Origin: Butyrivibrio sp.
GTDB lineage: Bacteria; Bacillota_A; Clostridia; Lachnospirales; Lachnospiraceae
Direction: 5' to 3'
Length of the DNA: 23,702 bases
NCBI GenBank assembly: GCA_017996845.1
Contig: JAGOGF010000029.1
Span: 1 to 23,702, forward strand
Shown here: positions 16,895-23,702 of the stretch, one piece after another
How positions within the stretch are numbered: position 1 is the first letter of the stretch
Layout: every line of letters begins with the position of its first letter
Notes under the pieces: model-generated
Told to the model about the DNA's origin: nothing
Seen by the model: the letters and a program-made list of their open reading frames with translations, nothing else
Databases searched by the model: none
Made by a program: the position numbers and the translations under genes

Positions 16895-18379
16895 TTAAAA
16901 ATTAAGATACAGAAAAGTACTGACATTTGAAAAAGTCAATATACTCCATACAATTAATATACCTGCCATAAATGCCTGCCTGCAGGAAATCCGACTTTTC
17001 AGTGCAATATCTTCTGCCTTTTTTTTCCCAAAAGAAAGCATCCCTGAAACAATGAGTATCAACCACATACATATGACCCCGCTGATCTTCCATTCTGTTA
17101 CAGGTGTCACTTTTAAAACATACCAGATTTCATCCATACGAAAACACTTTGCAAGCGCCGGCGTAATCTGTAAAGCCGGTATGCTCATGATCTTCTGCAA
17201 CATCATGCACGCCTGCGCAACAGAGGCAGCCCTGAAAAAAATCCATGCGGCTGTCACATACACAAAAGTCAGGAAAACAGCCAGAACATGTCCAACTTTT
17301 CCCGGCAGCTGCGGTATCTTCAACTGCCGCATCAGTTTCGTGAGTACAGAAAGTATTCCATGCATTGCTCCCCAGATCAGGAAAGTCCATCCTGCTCCAT
17401 GCCAAAAACCGCTCAGCAGAAAAATCAGAAAAACATTGCAATACATCCGTAATGCACCTTTTCGATTTCCGCCCAGCGGTATATATACATACTTTGTAAA
17501 AAATCTGGTCAATGTCATATGCCATCTTTTCCAGAAATCAGAAATGTTTCTGGCACGATACGGCATATTGAAATTCTGCGGCAACCTTATTCCCAATATG
17601 CAGCATACGCCCTGTGCCATATCACAATATCCGCTGAAATCAAAATATAACTGAAAAGAATAGCTGACTGCCACAATAACTGCGTCCAACTGCGTCAGTC
17701 CCGTCAGGTTTGAATAACCATAGTCCACTGCTTTCCCGAGTGTATCTGCCAGAAGAACTTTTTGGGAAAGTCCGAATGTAAAAAGCAGAATTCCACGATA
17801 CACAGATTCAGCCTGTAATCTGTTTGCCGGCATATGATCAAACTGCGGTTTCATTTCATCAAACCGTACAATCGGCCCCTGCAGTATCTTTGGGAAAAAA
17901 GTAACATAAACTGCATAGTCCAGCAGGCTGCACGCTGTTATTGTTCCTGCATACGCTTCGGCCAGAAATGAAAGCTGCTGAAACGTATAAAAGCTGATCG
18001 CCAGGGGTAGCAAAACTGTTGCAGATATTGTCTGATCTCCCGTAGCCTGATCAATTATTCCCACAAAAAATCCTGCATATTTGAAATAAAGAAGAAGTCC
18101 CAGATTTCCAATTATTCCGATTATAAAGATTGCCTTTCGGGTTTTTTGAAATTTTTCCATCAGCAGATAAGCCAAAAAATTGAAAGTACAGCTTATTAAA
18201 AAAAGTCCGGAAAAATTCCAGCCAAAGGACGTAAAAAACCACAGCGACATCAGAATCAGCCAAAGCTTCATCATAATCGCCGCTTTCCCCGGAATTTTCT
18301 GAACATATGCAATAAAATAATATCCAAAAACCAACACCGGTAAAAATAGAAATACAAAGGAATAGGAATTAAACAACAT
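16895..18379 (-). CDS. MBOAT-family O-acyltransferase (AlgI/DltB-like)
   Basis: A 494-residue polytopic membrane protein, the usual length for AlgI/PatA-type MBOAT enzymes, which move acyl groups across the membrane for O-acylation of polysaccharides. The family core is clear: FFPKILQGPIVRFDEM, LYFDFSGYCDMAQG, NFNMPYRARNISDFWKRWHMTLT split around H287, VYIPLGGNRKG, and the catalytic histidine H327 in LLSGFWHGAGWTF. GAGAG precedes the ATG at a slightly long distance. The gene starts 13 nt after the GT-C-like half and is followed within 2-23 nt by its SGNH partner, so the pair is surely co-expressed. O-acetylation of the polysaccharide made by this cluster is the simplest reading. Confidence 0.95.
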   Translation of the reverse strand: MLFNSYSFVFLFLPVLVFGYYFIAYVQKIPGKAAIMMKLWLILMSLWFFTSFGWNFSGLFLISCTFNFLAYLLMEKFQKTRKAIFIIGIIGNLGLLLYFKYAGFFVGIIDQATGDQTISATVLLPLAISFYTFQQLSFLAEAYAGTITACSLLDYAVYVTFFPKILQGPIVRFDEMKPQFDHMPANRLQAESVYRGILLFTFGLSQKVLLADTLGKAVDYGYSNLTGLTQLDAVIVAVSYSFQLYFDFSGYCDMAQGVCCILGIRLPQNFNMPYRARNISDFWKRWHMTLTRFFTKYVYIPLGGNRKGALRMYCNVFLIFLLSGFWHGAGWTFLIWGAMHGILSVLTKLMRQLKIPQLPGKVGHVLAVFLTFVYVTAAWIFFRAASVAQACMMLQKIMSIPALQITPALAKCFRMDEIWYVLKVTPVTEWKISGVICMWLILIVSGMLSFGKKKAEDIALKSRISCRQAFMAGILIVWSILTFSNVSTFLYLNF

Positions 18380-18392
18380 TTTTCTTTTTCTC

Positions 18393-19160
18393 TCAGGAAT
18401 TAATTATTTTCGGATCTGCGTAAACATTGTACTTACCCATTGTTGCAATCAGGGTCAGACCACACGCTGCCGGATCCTGTGTCATTTTTCTGCCTACTGC
18501 CAGAATAATATAACTGCATTTCGTTTCTCTTGTTGCCTCAATCAATGCTTTTGTATCAATTGTTTCCGGTTTTTCCATAACATCATATACTGCATTGTAA
18601 TAATTCCATTGTGCCTCGACCATCTCTCTTCCAAATGGCAGCATAATATCTGTATTATATTGTCTTACAAAATATACCAGCTCAGAAGGAAATGCGGCCC
18701 GGATACGTGGTTCACCATCTTTTGGTGCAATCAGATCGCAAATATCGATCACTGTCTGTGGTATATGATATGGATTTTCAGCCTTGGTAATCAGACTGCT
18801 CCGATAAACGCAGCTTCCACATAAAACCACTGCTGCCGTGATTGCCACCAGTCCGATTCTTCTATGTTGATAGATCATCCTGCATCCTGCATAGGCAATG
18901 ATGAGCCCCATTGGAATCAGCCACAAAAAGCGATAATAAGTTGCCCCTTCATCTATCGCTGCAACAAAAATGATTCGGGTGATAGGAATAAAAAAAAATA
19001 CAAAAACCAGTCCCGGAACATAAACCAGAACGATTCTCTTATAGCGTTCTTTTTCAGTGAACAAAAGATATATCAGTGCTGCAAGAAATAAAATCGGTAA
19101 AAACCCTGTTCCGCAATATTGTTTAAAGATTACCCAGCTTTCCATAAAAATACCGAACAT
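18393..19160 (-). CDS. C-terminal-half-like polytopic protein of a GT-C-type system
   Basis: A 255-residue protein with about five hydrophobic helices in the first 120 residues and a soluble, probably extracytoplasmic C-terminal part ending in KYNVYADPKIINS. A loop IDEGATYYRFLWLIPMG lies between helices. A domain with CSYIIL and a Gly-Tyr-type ending is typical of the C-terminal region of GT-C membrane glycosyltransferases. It has its own AAGGTAAGGA ribosome-binding site and ATG, 16 nt after the stop of the previous gene. The two together have the size and helix plan of one large protein (I recall DUF6077-type Lachnospiraceae proteins of this sort, but could not compare). It therefore probably forms a split enzyme or complex with its upstream neighbour. 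Confidence 0.65.
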   Translation of the reverse strand: MFGIFMESWVIFKQYCGTGFLPILFLAALIYLLFTEKERYKRIVLVYVPGLVFVFFFIPITRIIFVAAIDEGATYYRFLWLIPMGLIIAYAGCRMIYQHRRIGLVAITAAVVLCGSCVYRSSLITKAENPYHIPQTVIDICDLIAPKDGEPRIRAAFPSELVYFVRQYNTDIMLPFGREMVEAQWNYYNAVYDVMEKPETIDTKALIEATRETKCSYIILAVGRKMTQDPAACGLTLIATMGKYNVYADPKIINS

Positions 19161-19176
19161 ATTGGTTCCTTACCTT

Positions 19177-20388
19177 TCATCCCAAAATGGATAGATAAAT
19201 CAAAACATATATAAGATTTGGAATACAGCACAAAAATGCACCTAACAAAATACTGATTCTGCGCGTTATGACAAGCATGACAAATGTATATGCTCCAATC
19301 AGAATTGTACCCAGAATCACACCCATGGAACTGCATATTCCACCGGTCATATTCACCAGTCCCATCAAAATCCATGGACTGATTCTCTCCTTTAAAGAAG
19401 TTTCACTATCTCCTTTGGAAAGATTCTGGTATTCTTCACCTATCCATAGAAACAGCCAGATCAGGAGCGGAATCACAAGATTGGATACAAGTGATTTTCC
19501 CTGCCATGTTCTGGTAAGAAAAAAAGTTTCCGGTGTGTAAATTGATGTATTTCCAAACATCTGTACTACACTGAGCACAATCAGAAAAATGGGGATCATT
19601 TCCTTTTTTCTTCGGAACAGGATCATTCCAATCTGCATATAAACCAGATAGACAAAAGGGATAAACAAAAGCGGAAGAACTGTATGTGACAAGATCGTCG
19701 CATGAATTCCACCTGCCTTGGCGATAAATGCCACCCACATTGTAATTACTGCAAGCGCATGTCTGATATCAAGCGATGTCGATGATCCCGTGTAAGGTAG
19801 AATCGTATTCATTACATTCGCCTGCTGTGCAAGCAGTGATTCCGTTACATAATAAGCATCATCTCCGTCAAAGGAAGCATGTGTAAAAGCCATATACATC
19901 TGAAAAAGTACGATCGCCGCAAAAATCAGCCAGAAGATCATGGTCTCTGCAGAAAAATGCTGTCTGTATATTGTCACATCACTCCGCGGGTTCAGAAGAT
20001 CTTCTGCTTCTGCATAGCAATCGCCGGGAAAGACAATCGCCAGTTTATCTTTCAGATTCTGCACAGAAAAAGACTTTTTTTTCACAACAGGTGCTGCAAT
20101 GCGCATTTCTTTTCTGATTTTCGCATAACTATAAATAATTCCTATAACCGCAAGCAATAATTCTGCTGCTGCATAGATTCTCGTTGTATAATGAAAACTT
20201 CCATATTCAATATTCATCATGCACGGTATGGCAATCAGTTCAAAAACAGCAAAAGAAAGCAGATATCCGGAAATAAAAGTAACGATAACCGTCTGTCTTT
20301 TTTGCGGAAGAATCTGAAGTGGTATTAATCCGATCAGAAAAGGAATCATAACCATCCAGACCAGCAATCTTATTATGGTAAGTATCAT
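19177..20388 (-). CDS. GT-C-like polytopic membrane protein, N-terminal half
   Basis: A 403-residue protein with around ten predicted helices. A cytoplasmic-looking segment (about 90-135) and an extracytoplasmic loop with FDGDDAYYVTESL after a helix are visible. In GT-C glycosyltransferases an acidic motif in the first large outer loop is catalytic, so the DGDD motif suggests a transferase using a lipid-phosphate sugar. The protein ends at YLSILG with a clean stop, and the next gene continues the helix pattern in another frame. GGGGAG lies 9 nt before the ATG, and the gene starts 19 nt after udk. It is a candidate for the last step of extracytoplasmic sugar transfer with the ArnC-like synthase and the SMR pair. 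The family assignment is from motif and layout only. Confidence 0.7.
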   Translation of the reverse strand: MILTIIRLLVWMVMIPFLIGLIPLQILPQKRQTVIVTFISGYLLSFAVFELIAIPCMMNIEYGSFHYTTRIYAAAELLLAVIGIIYSYAKIRKEMRIAAPVVKKKSFSVQNLKDKLAIVFPGDCYAEAEDLLNPRSDVTIYRQHFSAETMIFWLIFAAIVLFQMYMAFTHASFDGDDAYYVTESLLAQQANVMNTILPYTGSSTSLDIRHALAVITMWVAFIAKAGGIHATILSHTVLPLLFIPFVYLVYMQIGMILFRRKKEMIPIFLIVLSVVQMFGNTSIYTPETFFLTRTWQGKSLVSNLVIPLLIWLFLWIGEEYQNLSKGDSETSLKERISPWILMGLVNMTGGICSSMGVILGTILIGAYTFVMLVITRRISILLGAFLCCIPNLIYVLIYLSILG

Positions 20389-20407
20389 GATTCTGTCTCC
20401 CCGTCTT

Positions 20408-21022
20408 TTATCTGAGCATTGATTTCAGATGTTCCTGCAGAATATGAATTCCGGTCAGATTTTCACCACCCCGCGGAATGATAATATCCGCATATTTCTT
20501 GGATGGTTCCACAAACTGCTCATGCATTGGTTTAACTGTTTCTGAATACTGTGTCAGAATTGACTCAATGCTTCTTGCCCGTTCTGCCATATCACGGCGA
20601 ATACGGCGCATCAAACGTTCATCTGCATCGGTTTCCACAAATACTTTTATATCCATCAGATCGCGCAGCCCCTGGTTTTCCAAAATCAGAATTCCCTCCA
20701 GAATAATTACTTTCTTGGGCACAATATGAATGGTTTCATCGGAACGGTTGTGAATGGTGTAATCATAAACCGGTATGTCCACCGCTTTGTTTGCCTTCAG
20801 TTTTTTTACATCCGCAATCATCCGGTCTGTATCAAAAGAAGAGGGGTGATCATAATTTAATCTGGAACGTTCATTATAGCTTAATTCATTATGTGCCTTA
20901 TAGTAGGAATCATGGCTGATCACTACAATATCATCTCCGAATGTTTCCTTGATCATATTGACAATTGTTGTTTTTCCGGATGCGGAACCGCCTGCAATCC
21001 CGACAATACATATTCTATCCAT
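20408..21022 (-). CDS. udk: Uridine kinase
   Basis: A 204-residue P-loop kinase that phosphorylates uridine (and cytidine) to the monophosphate in pyrimidine salvage. The Walker A motif is GGSASGKTT (11-19). The substrate-binding segment VISHDSYYK, the stretch NYDHPSSFD, and the lid-region RRIRRDMAERARS are all typical of Udk. I chose ATG 21022 because AGGAG sits 5 nt before it; the frame extends to a GTG at 21028 with no spacing. A good promoter lies about 40 bases upstream, so udk probably leads the transcript that continues into the GT-C and MBOAT genes. Its presence here may supply UTP/CTP for nucleotide sugars, or it may be a housekeeping gene caught in the cluster. Confidence 0.95.
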   Translation of the reverse strand: MDRICIVGIAGGSASGKTTIVNMIKETFGDDIVVISHDSYYKAHNELSYNERSRLNYDHPSSFDTDRMIADVKKLKANKAVDIPVYDYTIHNRSDETIHIVPKKVIILEGILILENQGLRDLMDIKVFVETDADERLMRRIRRDMAERARSIESILTQYSETVKPMHEQFVEPSKKYADIIIPRGGENLTGIHILQEHLKSMLR

Positions 21023-21061
21023 ACACACTCCTGTATTTATGATTTTTTTACTGATTCCTCT

Positions 21062-21090
21062 TTTATACAGAAATATGCTCTCAATTGCAA
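21062..21090 (-). promoter_or_regulatory. Sigma-A-type promoter upstream of udk
   Basis: On the minus strand the -35 box TTGCAA (21090-21085) and the -10 box TATAAA (21067-21062) are separated by exactly 17 bases, with TG directly before the -10 box. This is the best promoter match seen in the window. It lies in the 114-base gap between the flippase stop and udk and would give a leader of about 30 bases before the AGGAG-ATG start. No convincing terminator for the flippase gene precedes it. Confidence 0.65.
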
Positions 21091-21136
21091 GTTTTCACAG
21101 CATTTTTCTGTTTTCACATACTGTTTCTGCATAATA

Positions 21137-22330
21137 TTATTGAATAAATTTAAAACCTACTATCATTACGATCACAAATCTTATGATATTTGTGATCAAA
21201 AGTCCCCATGCAATGCCCTTTAAGCCAAACACAAGGATTGCAGGTATCACAACAACTGCAAACACAATCAAATAAACAATGTTAATATACAACTGATACT
21301 TCTCTTTTGTAAAGTTCAGTACCACGACCATCAGCGAGCCTGATATAAAATAGAATATCTGTCCGGCATTTGCCAATAGAAAATATGGTTTTGCTGCCGC
21401 AAACACATTTGCATACATGATTTTAACAAAATAATATGAAATAAATGTACACGCACCAGAAGCTAACAGCGAAACTATCAGCATCATACCACATACACCT
21501 GCAAATATTTTTCTGGTAAACTTCATTTTATAATTGGTCAGATAGCTGATGATAATCCCGTTTAACGGTGTCGTCAGCATTGCAACAATCTTTCCGATCA
21601 GTGTTGCAGTATAGAATGTCGTAACTTCCTGTGCTCCTATCAGTGTACGGATCAGTAACCGATCTGAATTCAGTATCAGCGCGGATACCAGATTGGCTGA
21701 AGAAAGCACCCATACTGCATGCATGTTCTGTTTAAAATCCTGAGATTTCTCAAAAAATGGTTTTCTGAAAATCGTTCCGCTGCAGAAAGTAAACAGCACC
21801 GCCAGAAACTCCCCCAGAAAAACGGTCAACGACCAGCTTTTGCTGACCGGATATAGTGCAATTCCCAAAAGATTCCCTACTGCGATTGCAGCATAAAAAA
21901 TAAAGTATTCCTTAAACCGGATCGTCATCCGATACTGCACATCCGCATAATATCGGAATACTGAAATCACCATTAATATCAGGAGCTGCAAATAAAGGCC
22001 AATTTGAAATTCATGTAAGACAACAAGTGTAATGAGTGATACGAAAACCGAAATTCCTGCTATTCCCCAGAGAAAAATATTGTAATCTCCGTTTGTCTGC
22101 GTCCGGTGTGCTTTGGCAACCATTCTGCCATAACTTGCACCTGAGCCAAAACTGGCTCCCATAACTGAAACCACCGATATCAGATAGAGCACCGTGCCAA
22201 AGGCCTCAGCTCCCATCTTCTCATTTAAAAAGGGGTAAATAACCAACTGCAGAACACCGTTGTATACCATCAATGCCAATACGCTGTATATAAAGTCTCT
22301 GGATGCTGACTTTGCAAGTTTTTGATTCAT
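21137..22330 (-). CDS. Wzx/MOP-superfamily polysaccharide flippase
   Basis: A 397-residue integral membrane protein with roughly twelve helices, of the polysaccharide-transport (MOP) type. The N-terminal SASRDFIYSVLALMVYNG and the first-helix region with YPFLNEKMGAEAFGTVLY are typical of Wzx-like exporters. Charged residues in the membrane-loop region (DRLLIRTLIGAQEVTTFYTA) are also seen. It probably moves undecaprenyl-diphosphate-linked glycan units to the outer face. AGGA lies 6 nt before the ATG. The gene is preceded by the inverted repeat at 22407-22450 and by rfbG. Its presence beside a Wzm/Wzt ABC exporter suggests two export routes; no Wzy-like polymerase was recognised in the window. 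Confidence 0.88.
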   Translation of the reverse strand: MNQKLAKSASRDFIYSVLALMVYNGVLQLVIYPFLNEKMGAEAFGTVLYLISVVSVMGASFGSGASYGRMVAKAHRTQTNGDYNIFLWGIAGISVFVSLITLVVLHEFQIGLYLQLLILMVISVFRYYADVQYRMTIRFKEYFIFYAAIAVGNLLGIALYPVSKSWSLTVFLGEFLAVLFTFCSGTIFRKPFFEKSQDFKQNMHAVWVLSSANLVSALILNSDRLLIRTLIGAQEVTTFYTATLIGKIVAMLTTPLNGIIISYLTNYKMKFTRKIFAGVCGMMLIVSLLASGACTFISYYFVKIMYANVFAAAKPYFLLANAGQIFYFISGSLMVVVLNFTKEKYQLYINIVYLIVFAVVVIPAILVFGLKGIAWGLLITNIIRFVIVMIVGFKFIQ

Positions 22331-22406
22331 AAATTATCCTATTCTGTTTAATCTGATCAATATATCCGGAAAATAATGTAAAAAGGAACAAATAGTCTCT
22401 TGATAT

Positions 22407-22450
22407 GTGACACTCATAAAGCGGTTAATATACCGTTCTATGAGTGTCAC
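22407..22450 (-). terminator. Long hairpin downstream of rfbG, possible terminator
   Basis: A perfect 12-bp inverted repeat GTGACACTCATA / TATGAGTGTCAC (22407-22418 and 22439-22450) has a 20-base loop that itself contains a 4-bp CGGT/ACCG stem. It begins 6 bases after the rfbG stop codon. A T-tract does not follow directly on the minus strand (only TTTTT about 20 bases on). It may therefore be a weak terminator, an RNA stabiliser, or a processing site between rfbG and the flippase. Confidence 0.45.
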
Positions 22451-22456
22451 GCTTTT

Positions 22457-23542
22457 CTATTTCAGAAATTCCTCAATTTCAAGATCCATACATGCCGGAA
22501 TATCTCCGCCCTCCTGCCAGACCTTTGTCCATTCAATGATTTTTTCCATTGCCGTATCAATGTGCCAGTGCGGTTGCCATCCAAACGTTGTCTTAATCTT
22601 CGCACAGTCAAGCTTCAGGAAAGTGGCCTCGTGCGGACCCTGATCACTGATGTTTTTCCAGGATGCTTTTTGCTCCATGCCGGCGCCGTTCCACTTCTCA
22701 CAAAACAAATCAACCAGGTTGCCTGTTGTCAGACAATCGCAGTCATCCGGCCCCACATTATAGCAGCTGGCAAGCGAAGGATCTTCATACTGCCCTGCAG
22801 CGAGCATCAGGTAACAGTATATCGGTTCCAGAACAAACTGAAACGGTCTTGTCGAATAGGGATTTCTGACAATAATCTCTTTTCCTGTCTGCACACCGCG
22901 AATGCAATCCGGAATGATCCTGTCATTTGCAAAATCACCTCCGCCAATCACATTTCCTGCACGCACTGTAGAAATAGCAATTTGACGGCCGGCAGTGCTT
23001 TCTGCATCAAAAAAGGAATTGCGATAACATCCCGTCACCAGTTCTGAGCATGATTTTGAATTGGAATATGGATCAAATCCGTTTAATTCCTCATTTTCCC
23101 GATATCCCCAGTTCCATTCCTTATTCAGATAAACCTTATCCGTTGTAACATTAACAAATGAGCGAACACTTCTGCACTGTCTTACGCATTCCAGTACATT
23201 GACGGTTCCCATAACATTGGTCTCATATGTGTATGCCGGCTCTTTGTAGGAATCCCTTACAATCGGCTGTGCTGCCATATGAATCACAATTTCCGGCTGA
23301 ATCTGATCAAATACTTCAAGCATATGCCGCAGATCTCGTATATCTCCTTTGATTGACTTCATATGAGACGCGACATCACTGAGCAAAAACAGATTGGGCT
23401 GAGTTGGAGGTTCCATAGAATATCCTGTCACCTGTGCCCCTGCATTTATCAGCATTTTGCACATCCAGCTTCCTTTAAAGCCCGTATGCCCTGTTATCAG
23501 TACCTTTTTCCCTTTGTAAAAATCCATCTGGAAAACTGTCAT
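22457..23542 (-). CDS. rfbG: CDP-glucose 4,6-dehydratase
   Basis: A 361-residue extended short-chain dehydrogenase (RfbG/DdhB type) that converts CDP-glucose to CDP-4-dehydro-6-deoxyglucose, the entry to 3,6-dideoxyhexoses such as tyvelose, paratose or abequose. The NAD-binding motif is the GHTGFKGSW variant characteristic of the CDP enzyme rather than dTDP RmlB. The catalytic Y159/K163 are in PYSNSKSCSE, and TTDKVY, GNVIGGGDFANDRIIPD and RPFQFVLEP are family signatures. I chose ATG 23542 because AGGGTG lies 6 nt upstream; a GTG at 23551 is in frame but overlaps that site. The partner cytidylyltransferase RfbF and the later dideoxy enzymes (RfbH and others) are not in this window, and probably lie upstream. 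Confidence 0.95.
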   Translation of the reverse strand: MTVFQMDFYKGKKVLITGHTGFKGSWMCKMLINAGAQVTGYSMEPPTQPNLFLLSDVASHMKSIKGDIRDLRHMLEVFDQIQPEIVIHMAAQPIVRDSYKEPAYTYETNVMGTVNVLECVRQCRSVRSFVNVTTDKVYLNKEWNWGYRENEELNGFDPYSNSKSCSELVTGCYRNSFFDAESTAGRQIAISTVRAGNVIGGGDFANDRIIPDCIRGVQTGKEIIVRNPYSTRPFQFVLEPIYCYLMLAAGQYEDPSLASCYNVGPDDCDCLTTGNLVDLFCEKWNGAGMEQKASWKNISDQGPHEATFLKLDCAKIKTTFGWQPHWHIDTAMEKIIEWTKVWQEGGDIPACMDLEIEEFLK

Positions 23543-23587
23543 TCTGATCACCCTGCCTTTCTGCGTTTACTGCATTTACTTTTAAGT

Positions 23588-23702
23588 TCACTTCTGCTCT
23601 TCCTGTTTATCCTGAAAATTAATTCTTCTTTCTTCTACCACGATTGGTCTGTGAATCGTTCTGGTATTGATATTCAGGATATATTCCCCCATCAGCCCGA
23701 TG
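23588..23702 (-). CDS. C-terminus of a DPM1/ArnC-type GT2 glycosyltransferase (partial)
   Basis: The last 37 residues and TGA stop of a gene that continues beyond the right edge. Reading from 23701 gives IGLMGEYILNINTRTIHRP, VVEERRINF and a charged tail. The G(L/I)xGEY...R...RP pattern is the characteristic end of the last membrane helix and tail of polyprenyl-phosphate glycosyltransferases (ArnC, GtrB, DPM1-like). These load a sugar on undecaprenyl phosphate. It lies 45 nt upstream of rfbG. It would supply a lipid-linked donor for the SMR-type flippase pair and GT-C protein in this cluster. Only the tail is seen, so the donor sugar cannot be judged. Confidence 0.7.
   Translation of the reverse strand, partial: IGLMGEYILNINTRTIHRPIVVEERRINFQDKQEEQK

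Noticed and set aside
19130..19375. Third-frame reading frame bridging the two GT-C-like genes, as evidence for a slip or frameshift
   Set aside because: Its residue content is not membrane-like and the flanking genes have their own stop, ribosome-binding site and start; no slippery run was seen at the junction.
22331..22406. Promoter for the flippase gene
   Set aside because: No hexamer pair with 16-18 base spacing except one that would overlap the ribosome-binding site and start codon.

Overview
The window is one long cell-surface polysaccharide gene cluster. Every convincing gene lies on the minus strand, so transcription runs from position 23702 towards 1. The AT-rich base composition, the Gram-positive ribosome-binding sites (AGGAG/GGAGG type) and the mix of protein families suggest a Bacillota member of class Clostridia, most likely Lachnospiraceae. 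That mix is a Big_2/GH25 wall protein, an MBOAT/SGNH pair, SMR-type flippase subunits, GT-C-like membrane proteins and dTDP- and CDP-sugar enzymes. Species cannot be assigned from the sequence alone, and no phage, IS, CRISPR or RNA gene was recognised.

Layout in transcription order (right to left). (1) 23588-23702 is the C-terminal end of a DPM1/ArnC-type GT2 synthase of undecaprenyl-phosphate sugar. It is followed by CDP-glucose 4,6-dehydratase (rfbG) and, after a 12-bp inverted repeat, a Wzx/MOP-type flippase. (2) A clear sigma-A-like promoter at 21062-21090 precedes uridine kinase (udk). Next come two polytopic membrane proteins that look like the two halves of a GT-C glycosyltransferase, an MBOAT acyltransferase and its SGNH/DltD-like partner. 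(3) A 150-bp intergenic block has two perfect hairpins, partial direct repeats and an extended -10 element. It leads into a DegT/FdtB-type sugar aminotransferase, a second SGNH-like membrane protein with an altered nucleophile position, and an overlapping pair of small SMR-type flippase subunits. (4) A membrane-anchored GH25 muramidase carries a 30-bp tandem repeat that encodes a very charged N-terminal tail. It is followed by rfbB, rfbA, a small membrane-anchored protein that shares a module with the muramidase, and rfbC. (5) The last block is an ABC-2 polysaccharide exporter (Wzm and Wzt, the latter with a C-terminal Wzt-like domain), a methyltransferase-kinase fusion resembling the chain-terminator WbdD, and the start of a large bidomain GT2 glycosyltransferase that runs off the left edge.

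Inferred teamwork: a rhamnose-type (and possibly amino- or dideoxyhexose-containing) glycan is built in the cytoplasm. It may be capped by the methyltransferase-kinase and exported by Wzm/Wzt, whose extra C-terminal domain could read the cap. Outside the membrane, the ArnC-like synthase, SMR pair and GT-C protein could add lipid-linked sugar side groups, and the MBOAT/SGNH pair could O-acylate the chain. The GH25 protein could remodel the wall where the polymer is attached. The most interesting features are the cap-and-export pairing in an apparent Gram-positive, the repeat-tailed muramidase and the module it shares with the small protein next to the rhamnose genes. No gap longer than about 200 bases lacks a gene.
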